Assembly (NCBI GenBank): GCA_022071965.1
Contig: JAJVIQ010000004.1
Coordinates: 124,001-188,000 of the forward strand
DNA length: 64,000 nt
Origin: Gammaproteobacteria bacterium
GTDB taxonomy: Bacteria > Pseudomonadota > Gammaproteobacteria > JAJPIJ01
Direction: 5' to 3'
Shown here: piece by piece, positions 24,121 through 33,716 of the stretch
Position numbering within the stretch: position 1 is the first letter of the stretch
Layout: each line of letters starts with the position of its first letter
The notes under the pieces: generated by a model
Databases searched by the model: none
Told to the model about the DNA's origin: nothing
The model's input: the letters and a program-made list of their open reading frames with translations, nothing else
Position numbers and translations under genes: made by a program

Positions 24121-24544
24121 ATGCAGTCCAACAAGACCGTGCCGCGGATGCCCCGGCGCCCTCTGTCGGGAGCGCACGACAATCCCTGTTGCCGTCCTCG
24201 TACGCCCACGACTCCAGGGCGCGGGCGTCGCCGGACGCAACGGCATAGTTCGCTGAAAACCAATCGTATTTCCGCTGAACTCGAAGACACCATGGAGGCT
24301 TCTTCCACGCCCGTGACGTGGCAGGGGGATTGCTAAAGTACGCTTTGCGTACACGCCAGCAGCGGGGGCATGCAAGGAACCCGGGTCACGAGGTCAGGGC
24401 TTGAGCAGCCCAGAGGCTGGCTGAAGCAGACGGGGCGGGACCGGGCACGGAAATCCGGTTCGGCCCGGCCGTCTCCGCCGCCACACGGGAAGGTGGCAAA
24501 CGCCCGCTGCCCGCGGGCGTTTTTTTGCCAGTGCCGCACGCCGC
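24121..24544. other. 424-bp structured intergenic region
   Basis: No protein gene is supported. It contains an inverted repeat GTACGC-TTT-GCGTAC (24338-24352), a GGGCT/AGCCC hairpin near 24407-24421 and several GC-rich pairings before the terminator at 24500. It may be the 3' region of the DUF2147 transcript or encode a small RNA. Confidence 0.45.
24500..24526 (+). terminator. Rho-independent terminator, possibly bidirectional
   Basis: ACGCCCGC (24500-24507), 5-nt loop, GCGGGCGT (24513-24520), then a T-tract to 24526 on the plus strand. On the minus strand it begins 19 nt after the pqqE stop but has only three T, so it may also end the pqq transcript. Confidence 0.85.
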
Positions 24545-25723
24545 CTAGGCCGGCAGCGAGGCCTCCGGCTTCGTCGTCCCGACGTCGAGCAGCGCCCTGG
24601 AGTTCCTGGGATTGCGGAACAGGATCGGTTTGGCGGCCGATTCCTTGCCCGCGGCGATCCGGGCGGCGCGATCGATCGCATCCGTGATCACGTGGTGGTG
24701 GGGGGACTTGTCGCAGACGGGATCGGCGTTGGCGGCATCGCCCGTCAGCATGTAGGCCTGGCAGCGGCAGCCGCCGAAGTCCTTCTCCTTCTCCGGGCAC
24801 GAACGGCAAGGCTCCTTCATCCACTCGAAGCCGCGGAAGCGGTTGAAGTCCGGCGACTGGTTCCAGATCCACTCCACGCTGTGCTGGCGGACGTTCGGGA
24901 GCTCCATGCCCGGGAGCTGGCGCGCCGCATGGCAGGGCAGGGCCGTGCCGTCCGGCGCAATCGTCAGGAACACGGCGCCCCAGCCGTTCATGCAGGCCTT
25001 CGGCCTCACCTCGTAGTAATCGGGCACGACGTAGAAGATGCGCATCTTGCCCTTGAGACGCTCCTGGAACTCGTGCGCGACCGGTTCGGCCCGCTGCAAC
25101 TGCTCGCGCGTCGGCAGCAGGTGCTCGCGGTTGTGATATGCCCAGCCGTAGTACTGGGTCGTCGCCAGCTCGACGTAATCGGCATCGAGCCTGACGCACA
25201 GTTCCAGCACGTCGCGGATCTGGTCGATGCTCTGACGGTGCAGCACGAAGCACAGCACCATCTCGTAACCGTACTTCTTGACCAGGCGCGCCATCTCCAG
25301 TTTGTGCCGGAAGGCATCGGTGCCGGCGATGAGATTGTTCAGCTCCTCGCTCGCGGCCTGGAAGCTCACCTGGATGTGATCCAGGCCGGCGTCCTTGAAG
25401 GCCTTGATGCGCTTCTCGTCCATGCCCAGCCCCGAGGTGATGAGGTTGGTGTAGAAGCCGAGCTGTCGCGCCTCGGCGATCAGCTCCTCGAGATCCTGGC
25501 GCACCAGCGGCTCCCCGCCCGAGAAGCCGAGCTGGGCGGCGCCCATCTTGCGCGCCTCGCGCAGCACGCGCTTCCAGTCATCCGTGGAGAGCTCGTTCTT
25601 GTACTTCGCGAATTCCAGCGGGTTCGAGCAGTACGCACACTGCAGCGGGCAGGCGTAGGTCAGCTCGGCGAGCAGCCAGAGCGGCTTATTGGGCAGGTTT
25701 GGGACGTATCCACTGTTGCTCAT
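24545..25723 (-). CDS. pqqE: PqqE, radical SAM enzyme of PQQ synthesis
   Basis: The protein has 392 residues. It forms the Glu-Tyr carbon-carbon cross-link in the PqqA peptide bound to PqqD. Radical-SAM cluster Cys25-xxx-Cys29-xx-Cys32 (ACPLQCAYC), FSGGEPLV, and a C-terminal SPASM region with auxiliary-cluster cysteines ([45 protein letters not shown]). ATG at 25723 follows GGAG and is preferred over TTG at 25729. Its 5' end overlaps pqqD by 38 nt. The stop is followed by a terminator. Last gene of pqqABCDE; no pqqF/G protease gene is in the window. Confidence 0.97.
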   Translation of the reverse strand: MSNSGYVPNLPNKPLWLLAELTYACPLQCAYCSNPLEFAKYKNELSTDDWKRVLREARKMGAAQLGFSGGEPLVRQDLEELIAEARQLGFYTNLITSGLGMDEKRIKAFKDAGLDHIQVSFQAASEELNNLIAGTDAFRHKLEMARLVKKYGYEMVLCFVLHRQSIDQIRDVLELCVRLDADYVELATTQYYGWAYHNREHLLPTREQLQRAEPVAHEFQERLKGKMRIFYVVPDYYEVRPKACMNGWGAVFLTIAPDGTALPCHAARQLPGMELPNVRQHSVEWIWNQSPDFNRFRGFEWMKEPCRSCPEKEKDFGGCRCQAYMLTGDAANADPVCDKSPHHHVITDAIDRAARIAAGKESAAKPILFRNPRNSRALLDVGTTKPEASLPA

Positions 25724-26000
25724 GGGCAATCTCCACGAAGGCGTATACGTCGTTGTCGAGCTCGACGCCGGGATACGCCCGTTTCAGGTCGGAAATGATC
25801 TCGGCAACGCTGCGCGTGCCGTCGATGCGCTTCATGATCTCCGCGGAACTGCTGTTCAGCTTGATCATGCCTTCCGGATAGAGGATGACCCAGCAGTTCT
25901 GCGCCTCTTCCCACTGCAGGCGCTTGCCGGGCACGACTTGCGGGACACTGTCCGCGCCGTACACTTTCCCCGATGGTTTGATCTCTTTCGCTTCAGCCAT
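25686..26000 (-). CDS. pqqD: PqqD, PqqA-binding chaperone
   Basis: The protein has 104 residues. It is a small winged-helix-like peptide chaperone that presents PqqA to PqqE. The core (about 24-100) carries [37 protein letters not shown] and a C-terminal IAHEQQWI. The N-terminal 20 residues extend a little beyond shorter homologues. It overlaps pqqE and starts 21 nt after the pqqC stop. Confidence 0.96.
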   Translation of the reverse strand: MAEAKEIKPSGKVYGADSVPQVVPGKRLQWEEAQNCWVILYPEGMIKLNSSSAEIMKRIDGTRSVAEIISDLKRAYPGVELDNDVYAFVEIAHEQQWIRPKPAQ

Positions 26001-26021
26001 GTCGGTCCGCCTGTGCGGGGT

Positions 26022-26792
26022 TCACTCCGGGATGTTGTGGTAGGGGGCCTTCTTGTCGATATAGGCCACCCACATGCAATCGAGCATGGTCCACAGGATG
26101 TCTAGTTTCAACTGCAGGATATTGAGGGCGCGCTCCTGCAGCTCGCGCGTGTTGAAGTGATCCAGCGTGATCTGCAGTCCGTGCTCCACGTCGCGGCGCG
26201 CCTCCGCGAGGCGCTTGCGAAAGTAGGCATAGCCCCTGGGCTCGATCCACGGGTAGTACTCCGGCCACTTGTCCAGGCGTTTCTGGTGGATCTTCGGCGC
26301 GAACATCTCGGTGAGCGACGAGCAGGCCGCCTCCTGCCAGGAGGCGCTGCGGGCGAAGTTGACGTAAGCGTCGATGGCGAAGCGCACGCCCGGCAGCACC
26401 ATCTCCTGCGAGTACATCTGCTCGCGCGTGAGGCCCACGGCCTCGGCGAGCTGCAGCCACGCCTCGATGCCGCCTTCGTCGCCCTGGGTGCCGTCGTGAT
26501 CGATGATGCGCTGGATCCATTGCCGGCGCACCTCGCGGTGCGGGCAGTTGGCCATGATCGCCGCGTCCTTGACCGGAATGATCACCTGGTAATAGAAGCG
26601 ATTCGCCACCCAGCCCTGGATCGCCGGCCTGTCGAGCTTGCCCGAGTTCATCAGCAGGTGGAACTCGTGGTTGATGTGGTAGAACTTCTCCTTCCCGCGC
26701 AGCCTGGCCTCGAACTCGGCGCGCGACCACGCCGGCTGCGGCGCGGGCCTGGGGAAGTCCAGGGGAAGCTCGTAGAGTCGGTGGGTCCTCAT
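26022..26792 (-). CDS. pqqC: PqqC, pyrroloquinoline-quinone synthase
   Basis: The protein has 256 residues. It is a cofactor-free oxidase catalysing the last step, ring closure and oxidation of AHQQ to PQQ. Family hallmarks are [19 protein letters not shown] near 37-56, [60 protein letters not shown] and [11 protein letters not shown] near the C-terminus. Its ATG overlaps the pqqB stop (ATGA). Confidence 0.97.
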   Translation of the reverse strand: MRTHRLYELPLDFPRPAPQPAWSRAEFEARLRGKEKFYHINHEFHLLMNSGKLDRPAIQGWVANRFYYQVIIPVKDAAIMANCPHREVRRQWIQRIIDHDGTQGDEGGIEAWLQLAEAVGLTREQMYSQEMVLPGVRFAIDAYVNFARSASWQEAACSSLTEMFAPKIHQKRLDKWPEYYPWIEPRGYAYFRKRLAEARRDVEHGLQITLDHFNTRELQERALNILQLKLDILWTMLDCMWVAYIDKKAPYHNIPE

Positions 26793-27727
26793 ATCGTGAT
26801 CTCCATGCCGTCGTAGGAAACCTCCCAGCCCGCCGCCGCACAGGCCGCGCGTTCGGGGCTGTCCTCCAGCAGGATCGGATTCGTGGTGTTGATGTGGATG
26901 AAGATCTTGCGCCCGACGCCGAGATCCCGAAACGCCGCGATCGAGCCGATGGCGGGGTCCGGCTCGTTGACGCTCATGTGCCCCATGCGCTGGCCGGTCT
27001 TCACGCCCACGCCGCCTTTGACGATCTCGTCATCGGTCCACAGCGTGCCGTCGAAGAGCACGAGCGGTGCGTTGCGCAGGTGCTCCCGGAGCGGCGCGGG
27101 CATCGAGGCGCAGCCCGGGATGTAGTAGAAGCGCGTCCTGCCTTCGCCGTCGCGCACCTCCAGCGCCACCGTGTCCTCCTCGACGGAACCGAAGCTGGCG
27201 CCCTTGGTCGCGTCTTCCAGCCACAGCGCCACCTTCCCGGGAACGGAGAAGGGCACCACGACGATGCCGGAGGCGCTGCCGTCGGCGTGGCGGAGCCCGG
27301 TCGGCCGATCCAGCGTCAGCACCTCGCGCTTCACGAACTGCGGGTTCAGCACGTTGAAGATCCTGTTGTCGGCGAGCACGCCCTGCACGCGACGCGTGCC
27401 GTAGACGGTCAGCGGCTGCGACTCCCGCAGCGTGAGCAGGCCGGTGACGTGATCGACGTCGGCGTTGGTGAGCACCGCGCCCTGTATGGGACTGTGACGC
27501 AGCCCATGCTTCGGATGCAGGATCGGGTTGTCGTTGATCTGCTGGCGCAGGTCCGGGGAGGCATTGAACAGGAACCAGCGCTCGCCGTCGTTGCTGACGG
27601 CGATCGAGGACTGCGTGCGCGGGCGCGCGTTCGCGGCGTTCTCGCGCGCGCGGCGGCTGTTGGGATGATTGCAGTTCCACTGCGGGAAACCACCTCCTGC
27701 GGCGGAGCCCAGTACCTGTATCCTCAT
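26789..27727 (-). CDS. pqqB: PqqB, metallo-beta-lactamase-fold PQQ biosynthesis protein
   Basis: The protein has 312 residues. It has a metallo-beta-lactamase fold with [17 protein letters not shown] near 86-102 and [20 protein letters not shown] at the N-terminus. It hydroxylates the cross-linked Glu-Tyr intermediate (older work proposed export). Length is normal. It lies 165 nt after pqqA, with an inverted repeat in the gap, and overlaps pqqC by 4 nt. Confidence 0.97.
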   Translation of the reverse strand: MRIQVLGSAAGGGFPQWNCNHPNSRRARENAANARPRTQSSIAVSNDGERWFLFNASPDLRQQINDNPILHPKHGLRHSPIQGAVLTNADVDHVTGLLTLRESQPLTVYGTRRVQGVLADNRIFNVLNPQFVKREVLTLDRPTGLRHADGSASGIVVVPFSVPGKVALWLEDATKGASFGSVEEDTVALEVRDGEGRTRFYYIPGCASMPAPLREHLRNAPLVLFDGTLWTDDEIVKGGVGVKTGQRMGHMSVNEPDPAIGSIAAFRDLGVGRKIFIHINTTNPILLEDSPERAACAAAGWEVSYDGMEITI

Positions 27728-27854
27728 CGCGTCCCCTCAGGGTGCCTGCTTGTCGGATCTGGATCGAGTCCACATCCTTCAGATACGACTCAGCCCTGCA
27801 TTGATGGCCTGGGGAGTATCGCCATCCGCGCAGGGCTGTGCCGGTGAAGCTCGA

Positions 27855-27875
27855 GGGGGAACTCGCGGTTCCCCC
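27855..27875 (-). promoter_or_regulatory. Stem-loop between pqqA and pqqB
   Basis: GGGGGAAC-TCGCG-GTTCCCCC is an 8-bp perfect stem, 18 nt downstream of the pqqA stop, without a T-tract. In pqq operons such hairpins are thought to keep pqqA mRNA more abundant than pqqB-E by partial termination or protection. That role is inferred here. Confidence 0.6.
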
Positions 27876-27892
27876 CGCACCGCGCCGTTCGA

Positions 27893-27967
27893 TTAACGGT
27901 TGCTGATATACATCGTCACTTCGAAGCCGAAGCGGACATCGGCAAAGGCAGGGGTTTCCCAGCTCAT
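27893..27967 (-). CDS. pqqA: PqqA, PQQ precursor peptide
   Basis: The peptide has 24 residues: MSWETPAFADVRFG, then FEVTMYISNR. It holds the conserved Glu16 and Tyr20 with the invariant E-V-T-x-Y spacing that are joined to form PQQ. GGAGGA at 27974-27979 precedes the ATG by 6 nt. The annotation is certain from the motif and its place at the head of pqqBCDE. Length is typical of the family (22-24). Confidence 0.98.
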   Translation of the reverse strand: MSWETPAFADVRFGFEVTMYISNR

Positions 27968-28310
27968 GACGTTTCCTCCAAGTCATTGTTGAAAATTCGC
28001 AGGCCAACTTGCATTGACCGTCGCCCTTGGCCCGCGCACCGCGCTCTAGGATGCGGCGCATGGCCGATTATTCCCGAGCACCCGGCGTGCCAGGCTTAGA
28101 CGTCTTCTAATCGAATGAGCCCATGCCTGCCGCATCATGAATAAAAACAATAAATTATGTTTCCACCGGGTGTGACGCGATTCGGAATACCCTGCGGGTT
28201 CCGTGCGAGCGGACTCCGCAATCCTGGTTGGTGGCAAACACCGGGGTGGTTCATATTCTGCACCGGCCTGCGGGGTCGCGGGGGGCGCGCGGACGATCCG
28301 GCGCCCACCG
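27968..28310. promoter_or_regulatory. 343-bp region carrying the pqq promoter
   Basis: This gap lies between the metE stop and pqqA, both on the minus strand. An AT-rich island at 28135-28160 (AATAAAAACAATAAATTATG) in GC-rich surroundings is the best promoter or UP-element candidate. No gene was found. Confidence 0.45.
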
Positions 28311-30617
28311 TCATGCGCCGGCGGCGCGGCGCCGGACGGAGGCATGGCAGGTCTCGCGCAGCCGCCGCGCACAGGTCACCAGCCGGCGCAGCGGCGCCTC
28401 GATGTCCTCCCAGCGCCGCGTCTTCAGGCCGCAGTCCGGATTCAGCCACAGCTGGCCGGCCGGCAGGACCTCGAGCAACTGCCGCGCTCGTCGCATGATC
28501 TCCTCCTCCGACGGCTGCCGCGGCGTGTGGATGTCGTAGACGCCCGGACCGATGTCGTTCGGATAGCCGGCCGCGCGCAGTGCCTGCAGCAGTCCGGTGC
28601 CCGAGCGCGCCGCCTCGATGGTGACCACGTCGGCATCCATCTCCCGTATGGTCGCGAGGATGTCCCGGAACTCGCTGTAGCACATGTGGGTGTGGATCTG
28701 CGTGCCGGCACCGACGCCGCCCGTGCACAGGCCGAACGCGCGCGCCGCGATCTGCAGATACGGGGCCCGATCACGCCGGCGCAGGGGCAGCCCCTCGCGC
28801 AACGCCGGCTCGTCGATCTGGATGATTGCCGTGCCGGCGGCCTCCAGGTCCATCACCTCGTCGCGCACGGCGAGCGCGAGCTGCATGCAGATCGACTCCG
28901 CCGGCAGATCATCGCGCGCGTAGGACCATTGCAGCAGCGTCACCGGCCCGGTCAGCATGCCCTTCACGGGCTTCGGGGTCAGCGACTGCGCGTAGCGCGT
29001 CCAGTCCACGGTGATCGGACGGGGGCGACGCACGTCGCCGAAGATGATCGGCGGCCGCACGCAGCGCGAACCGTAGCTCTGCACCCAGCCGCTGGCGGTC
29101 AGCGCCACGCCCTCCAGATTTTCCCCGAAGTACTCCACCATGTCGCCGCGCTCCGGCTCGCCGTGCACCAGCACGTCCAGGCCGTAGTCCTCCTGCGCGC
29201 GGATGACCTGCGCGATCTCCGCGCGCAGGCGCTCACGGTAGGCCGCCTCGTCGATGCGGCCCTCGCGGTGGTCACGGCGCGCGCGCCGCAGCTCCGCGGT
29301 CTGCGGGAAGGACCCTATGGTCGTGGTCGGCAGCAGCGGCAGTTGCAGCCGCGCCTGCTGGAGCTGTCTGCGTATCGGATGCGGCTGGCCACGCGTGCAC
29401 ATCGCCTGCGTGATGCCGCGTTCCCGCTCTCGCACCCCGGCGTTGACGGTGGCGGGTGAGGTGAGGCGCTGCCGGCGCCGGGCCCGGGCCTCGGCGAGCG
29501 GTTCGCCGACGCCCGCGTCGCCCGCCGTGAGCGCGGACCGGAGGATCGTGAGCTCGTGGAGTTTCTGCGTGGCGAACGCCAGCCATCCGCGCAGCTCCGG
29601 GTGCAGCGCCTGCTCGGCGGCGACGTCGATCGGCACGTGCAGCAGCGAGCAGCTCGGCGCGATCCAGATGCGATCGCCGAGCCGCGCGCGGGCGCGGCGG
29701 GCGAGCTCCAGCGCTCGATCGAGGTCGGCGCGCCAGACGTTGCGGCCGTCGATGAGCCCGAGGGAGAGCACCCTGGTGTCGTTGATGCGGTCCAGCACCG
29801 CGTCGAGCTGTGACGGTGCGCGCACCAGGTCCACGTGGATGCCGTCGATCGGCAGCGTCAACGCGGCGCCGGTGTTCTCCGCCAGCGCCCCGAAGTAGGT
29901 GGCGACCATCACCTTCAGCGGGTGTGGCCGCAGCCGGTGATAGGCACTCTCGAAGGCATCGAGCCACGCCGACGGCAGCTCGAGCGCCAGGATGGGCTCG
30001 TCGAGCTGCACCCACTCGGCGCCGGCGGCAGCCACGCCCCGCAGGATGTCGCGGTACGCGAGGACCAGCTCCGGCAGCAGGGCGAGCGGCTCGCCGTCGT
30101 GGACCCGGCTCAGCCACAGGTAGGTGAGCGGGCCGACCAGGGTGGCCTTCACCCGGTGCCCCTGGCTCACGGCGTCGGCCACCTCCTCGAAGATCTCCCC
30201 GCGCGCCAGCCTGAACCGCTGCCCGGCGTGCAACTCGGGGACGATGTAGTGATAGTTGGTGTCGAACCACTTGGTCATGGCGCAGGCCGGCGCGTCGCGC
30301 CCGCGTGGTGCCCGCCCGCGCGCCATGCGGAAGTAGGTGTCCAGATCGATCAACCCGTCGGCGGCACCGAAACGCGCGGGCACCGCGCCCACCAGCGTGG
30401 TCACGTCCAGCACGTGGTCGTAGAGGGAGAAGTCGCCGGCGGTGACCAGATCCAGGCCGGCGTGCCGCTGCAGATCCCAGTGCCGGCGACGCAGATCGCG
30501 CGCGGCCGTCTGCAGGGCCCCGGCGTCCATCTTTCCCGACCAGTAGTCCTCCAGCGCCCACTTCAGCTCGCGCCGGGCGCCGATGCGCGGGAAACCCAGG
30601 GTATGTGCGATGACCAT
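28311..30617 (-). CDS. metE: Cobalamin-independent methionine synthase
   Basis: The protein has 768 residues, the normal length. It transfers the methyl of 5-methyl-tetrahydropteroyl-triglutamate to homocysteine. ATG at 30617 (MVIAHTLGFPRIGARRELKW) follows AAGGAG; upstream in-frame starts are ignored. Zinc/homocysteine ligands are visible: IHTHMCYSEF (His, Cys), VVTIEAARSG (Glu) and NPDCGLKTR (Cys). It is divergent from metR with a MetR box between. The B12-independent enzyme suggests that methionine synthesis can proceed without cobalamin. Confidence 0.97.
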   Translation of the reverse strand: MVIAHTLGFPRIGARRELKWALEDYWSGKMDAGALQTAARDLRRRHWDLQRHAGLDLVTAGDFSLYDHVLDVTTLVGAVPARFGAADGLIDLDTYFRMARGRAPRGRDAPACAMTKWFDTNYHYIVPELHAGQRFRLARGEIFEEVADAVSQGHRVKATLVGPLTYLWLSRVHDGEPLALLPELVLAYRDILRGVAAAGAEWVQLDEPILALELPSAWLDAFESAYHRLRPHPLKVMVATYFGALAENTGAALTLPIDGIHVDLVRAPSQLDAVLDRINDTRVLSLGLIDGRNVWRADLDRALELARRARARLGDRIWIAPSCSLLHVPIDVAAEQALHPELRGWLAFATQKLHELTILRSALTAGDAGVGEPLAEARARRRQRLTSPATVNAGVRERERGITQAMCTRGQPHPIRRQLQQARLQLPLLPTTTIGSFPQTAELRRARRDHREGRIDEAAYRERLRAEIAQVIRAQEDYGLDVLVHGEPERGDMVEYFGENLEGVALTASGWVQSYGSRCVRPPIIFGDVRRPRPITVDWTRYAQSLTPKPVKGMLTGPVTLLQWSYARDDLPAESICMQLALAVRDEVMDLEAAGTAIIQIDEPALREGLPLRRRDRAPYLQIAARAFGLCTGGVGAGTQIHTHMCYSEFRDILATIREMDADVVTIEAARSGTGLLQALRAAGYPNDIGPGVYDIHTPRQPSEEEIMRRARQLLEVLPAGQLWLNPDCGLKTRRWEDIEAPLRRLVTCARRLRETCHASVRRRAAGA

Positions 30618-30701
30618 GTGCGTACTCCTTTCCGGGGGTGACGCGCAAGAGTGTCGGGCCACCACGTGCATGAATCAAACGATAATATTTCCGCATCAAC
30701 A

Positions 30702-30714
30702 TGAATCATATTCA
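30702..30714. promoter_or_regulatory. MetR operator in the metE-metR intergenic region
   Basis: TGAATCATATTCA fits the MetR consensus TGAA-N5-TTCA exactly and is extended to a 15-bp palindrome by flanking A/T. A half site TGAATC lies 30 bp away at 30671-30676. Placement between divergent metE and metR matches enteric bacteria, where MetR with homocysteine activates metE and represses metR. Confidence 0.85.
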
Positions 30715-30740
30715 TGCACATGGCGGCTATAATCGCGGCC

Positions 30741-31664
30741 ATGTTCCTGGACGTGAGACACCTGCGGACGCTGGTGATGCTGCGTGATTGCGAGGGCGTT
30801 GCGGCCGCCGCGCAGCGCCTGCACCTGACGCAATCGGCCCTGTCGCATCAGCTCAAGACGCTGGAGGAGCGCTGCGGCGGCGAGCTTTTCCTGCGCAAGT
30901 CCAGGCCGGTGACCTTTACGCCGCTCGGCCGCCACCTGCTGGCGCTGGCCGAGCGCATCCTGCCCGAGATCGAGAGCGCGGAGCGGGAATGCGGCCGGCT
31001 GGCGCGCGGGCAGGCCGGGCGCCTGTACCTGGCGATCGACTGCCACAGCTGCGTCGACTGGATCATGCCGTCGCTCGATGCCTACCGGGAGAAGTGGCCG
31101 CAAGTGGAACTCGACCTCTCGCTCGGGCACAGCTTCGATCCGGTTCCGGCACTGCTCGCCGGCGCGGTCGATGCGGTGATTACCTCGGATCGCGAGCAGG
31201 AGGGCCGCGTGGCCTTTGCGCCGCTGTTCCGCTACGAGTCGGTGCTGATCGCCGCCAACGGGCATGCGCTCGGCGCGCGCCGGCGCATCCTGCCGCCGGA
31301 CCTGCGCGGGGAGTGCCTGATCACCTACCCGGTGTCGGAGCGCCGGCTCGACGTCTACCGCGCGTTCCTCGATCCGGCGCGGGTGAGACCGGCGTCGCGG
31401 CGCACCGCCGAGCTGACCTCGATCATCGTGCAGCTGGTGGCGAGCGGACGCGGGGTGGCCGCATTGCCGAACTGGGCCGTGGCCAAGTATGTGGAGCATG
31501 GTCACGTACAGTCCCGCCGGCTGGGCCGGGCGGGCCTGTGGGCGACGCTCTATGCGGGCATGCGCCGCGAGGAGGCGCGGCTGCCCTATCTGCAGGCGTT
31601 CATCGCCACGGCGCGCGAGGTCTCGGCCCGCAATCTCGCGGGAATACGCCCGCTGTCGCGGTGA
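30741..31664 (+). CDS. metR: MetR, LysR-type regulator of metE
   Basis: The protein has 307 residues. N-terminal winged HTH (about 1-60, VAAAAQRLHLTQSALSHQLK) and C-terminal co-inducer domain with AIDCHSCVDWIMPSLDAYRE, CLITYPVSERRLDVYRAFL and GRGVAALPNWAVAKYV, closely following MetR. ATG at 30741 matches MetR N-termini (MFLDVRHLRTL); the ATG at 30714 would overlap the operator. It binds the box at 30702-30714. Confidence 0.95.
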   Translation: MFLDVRHLRTLVMLRDCEGVAAAAQRLHLTQSALSHQLKTLEERCGGELFLRKSRPVTFTPLGRHLLALAERILPEIESAERECGRLARGQAGRLYLAIDCHSCVDWIMPSLDAYREKWPQVELDLSLGHSFDPVPALLAGAVDAVITSDREQEGRVAFAPLFRYESVLIAANGHALGARRRILPPDLRGECLITYPVSERRLDVYRAFLDPARVRPASRRTAELTSIIVQLVASGRGVAALPNWAVAKYVEHGHVQSRRLGRAGLWATLYAGMRREEARLPYLQAFIATAREVSARNLAGIRPLSR

Positions 31665-31716
31665 TCCCGCCGTGCAGGCCTCCCGTGCCGGGCTGTGGTA
31701 ACGTGTGCGGACTGCC

Positions 31717-33138
31717 ATGACCGATCACATACTCCTGCTGACGGGCAAGCTCGCCGAGAAGAGTCTGCGGCGGGTGATGGAGTCCATTGCCGCACGCGAG
31801 TTCACCTACGAGATCGCAAATATCGGTGTCTCGGTGGCGGCATTGATGACCACCGACATGATCGTGCGCCGGCTCACCGATACGCGCGGCGCCACCCGCA
31901 TACTGGTGCCGGGGCTGTGCAGCGGAGATTTCGAGTCCGCCAGCGAACGCCTGGGCATGCCGCTGGAGCGTGGCCCGATCGATCTGAAGGATCTGCCGGC
32001 GTACTTCGGACGCGGCGCGCGCAGGCGCGATCTCAGCCAGTACGACATGCAGATCTTCGCGGAGATCACCGACGCCCCGCGGATCGGCGTCGAGGAGATC
32101 CTGGCGCGGGCCGCCGGGCATCGGCGTGACGGCGCCGACGTGATCGATCTGGGCTGCCTGCCGAGCACGCCGTTTCCGCATCTCGAGGAGGCGGTGCAGG
32201 CGCTGATCGCCGCCGGGTACACCGTGAGCGTGGATTCCATCGAGCCGGAGGAACTGCGCCGCGGCGGCAGGGCCGGCGCGCACTACCTGTTGAGCCTCAA
32301 GGAGAGCACGCTCGCGATCGCCGAGGAGGTCGCCGCCACGCCGATCCTCATCCCGGAGTCCGCGGGCGACATGGAATCGCTGCACCGTGCGATGGATCGC
32401 CTCGCGGCGCGCGGCCGCCGCTTCATCGCCGACAGCATTCTCGATCCCATCCACTTCGGCTTCACGGAATCCATCGTCCGCTATCACGCGCTGAGGCAGC
32501 GCTATCCGCAGGCCGGGATCATGATGGGCGTCGGCAATCTCACCGAGCTCACCGAGGCCGATACCACGGGGCTGAACATGCTGCTGCTCGGCGTGATGTC
32601 GGAGCTGCGCATCACGCACCTGCTGACCACGCAGGTGAGCCCGCACGCGGCGGCCTGCGTGCGCGAGATCGACCGCGCGCGCCGCATCATGCACGCCGCG
32701 CGCGAGGACAACAGCCTGCCCAAGGGCTACGACTCCGGTCTCATCATCGGGCACGAGCGCAAACCGTTCCCGTACACGGCGGAGGAGATCCGCGAGATGG
32801 CCGCGATGGTGCGCGATCCGAGCTATCGGGTGCAGGTCAGCGCCGAGGGGATCCACGTCTACAATCGCGAGGAACGCGTGCTGGGCGGCGACCCGTTCAA
32901 GATCTTTCCCGAGCTCGGCCTGCTGCAGAACGACGCCCCGCATGCGTTCTACATGGGGGTGGAGCTGGCGCGCGCGCAGATTGCCTGGCAGCTGGGCAAG
33001 CGCTACGTGCAGGATGAGGAACTGAACTGGGGCGTGGCCGTGCCGCCGGAGCGGCAGGGCGAGAAGGGCGACGTGCACGCCTACAAGGGCGAGGGCTCGA
33101 CCCTGCAGGCGCGACGGCGCAAGGAACCGAACCAATGA
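31717..33138 (+). CDS. DUF6513 dihydropteroate-synthase-like protein of the H4MPT pathway
   Basis: The protein has 473 residues. The N-terminal domain (HILLLTGKLAEKSLRRVMES) precedes a TIM-barrel pterin-binding domain (GADVIDLGCLPSTPFPHLEE, YTVSVDSIEPEELRRGGRAG, MMGVGNLTELTEADTTGLNM) and a C-terminal extension. This two-part protein is the DHPS homologue found in methylotrophs and planctomycetes that make tetrahydromethanopterin, and it is needed for the C1 carrier that oxidises formaldehyde. It differs from FolP at 22739. ATG at 31717 is used. Its stop overlaps the next ATG, and four genes are coupled. Confidence 0.88.
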   Translation: MTDHILLLTGKLAEKSLRRVMESIAAREFTYEIANIGVSVAALMTTDMIVRRLTDTRGATRILVPGLCSGDFESASERLGMPLERGPIDLKDLPAYFGRGARRRDLSQYDMQIFAEITDAPRIGVEEILARAAGHRRDGADVIDLGCLPSTPFPHLEEAVQALIAAGYTVSVDSIEPEELRRGGRAGAHYLLSLKESTLAIAEEVAATPILIPESAGDMESLHRAMDRLAARGRRFIADSILDPIHFGFTESIVRYHALRQRYPQAGIMMGVGNLTELTEADTTGLNMLLLGVMSELRITHLLTTQVSPHAAACVREIDRARRIMHAAREDNSLPKGYDSGLIIGHERKPFPYTAEEIREMAAMVRDPSYRVQVSAEGIHVYNREERVLGGDPFKIFPELGLLQNDAPHAFYMGVELARAQIAWQLGKRYVQDEELNWGVAVPPERQGEKGDVHAYKGEGSTLQARRRKEPNQ

Positions 33139-33716
33139 TCTACGAGACCGTGGTCGTGACGCACGATCGCGACGGCAATCCGAACGTCGCGCCGCTCGGC
33201 ATCCGCGAGCAGGACGGCATGATCGTGCTGGCGCCGTTCCGGCCCTCCGTCACCCTGCAGAATCTCGCCGTCACCGGCGAGGCGGTGGTGAACATGACCG
33301 ACGACGTCGCGGTGATCGCCGGCTGTCTCACCGGGCGCAAGGACTGGCCGCTGGTGCCGGTCGAGCACGTGCGCGGGGCACGGCTCGCGCAGGCGCTCGC
33401 GCACGTGGAGTGCCGGGTCGAGCGGGTCGAGGAGGACGAGAAGCGGCCGCGGTTCTTCTGCCGCCGCGTGCACGAGCAGACGCACGCGCCGTTCAAGGGC
33501 TTCAATCGCGCGCAGGCCGCCGTCCTGGAGCTGGCGATCCTGGTCAGCCGCCTGCACATGCTGCCGATGGAGAAGATCGACCGGGAGATCGAGTATCTGA
33601 AGATCGCGCTGGAGAAGACTGCCGGGGAGCGCGAGCGCCTGGGGTGGAGCTGGCTGATGGAGCGCGTCGAGGCGCACCGGCGCGCCACGCACGCCGGCGA
33701 GGGGAGCATTGCATGA
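33135..33716 (+). CDS. DUF447 family protein, H4MPT-linked
   Basis: The protein has 193 residues. N-terminal flavoreductase-like split barrel (IYETVVVTHDRDGNPNVAPL, VTLQNLAVTGEAVVNMTDD) and helical C-terminus (about 130-185). DUF447 genes track with methanopterin biosynthesis in methanogens and methylotrophs. The reaction is not defined. It overlaps both neighbours by 4 nt (ATGA), so translation is coupled. Confidence 0.85.
   Translation: MIYETVVVTHDRDGNPNVAPLGIREQDGMIVLAPFRPSVTLQNLAVTGEAVVNMTDDVAVIAGCLTGRKDWPLVPVEHVRGARLAQALAHVECRVERVEEDEKRPRFFCRRVHEQTHAPFKGFNRAQAAVLELAILVSRLHMLPMEKIDREIEYLKIALEKTAGERERLGWSWLMERVEAHRRATHAGEGSIA

Noticed and set aside
24385-24440. Possible signal recognition particle RNA (GGTCAGG and GAGCAGCC are present)
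   Set aside because: The GGAA-type tetraloop and the closing C-G pairs between the two motifs are missing, so the conserved SRP hairpin cannot form.
30618-30740. Cobalamin riboswitch upstream of metE
   Set aside because: The gap is only 123 bp and none of the conserved B12-box elements is present; a MetR box explains regulation.
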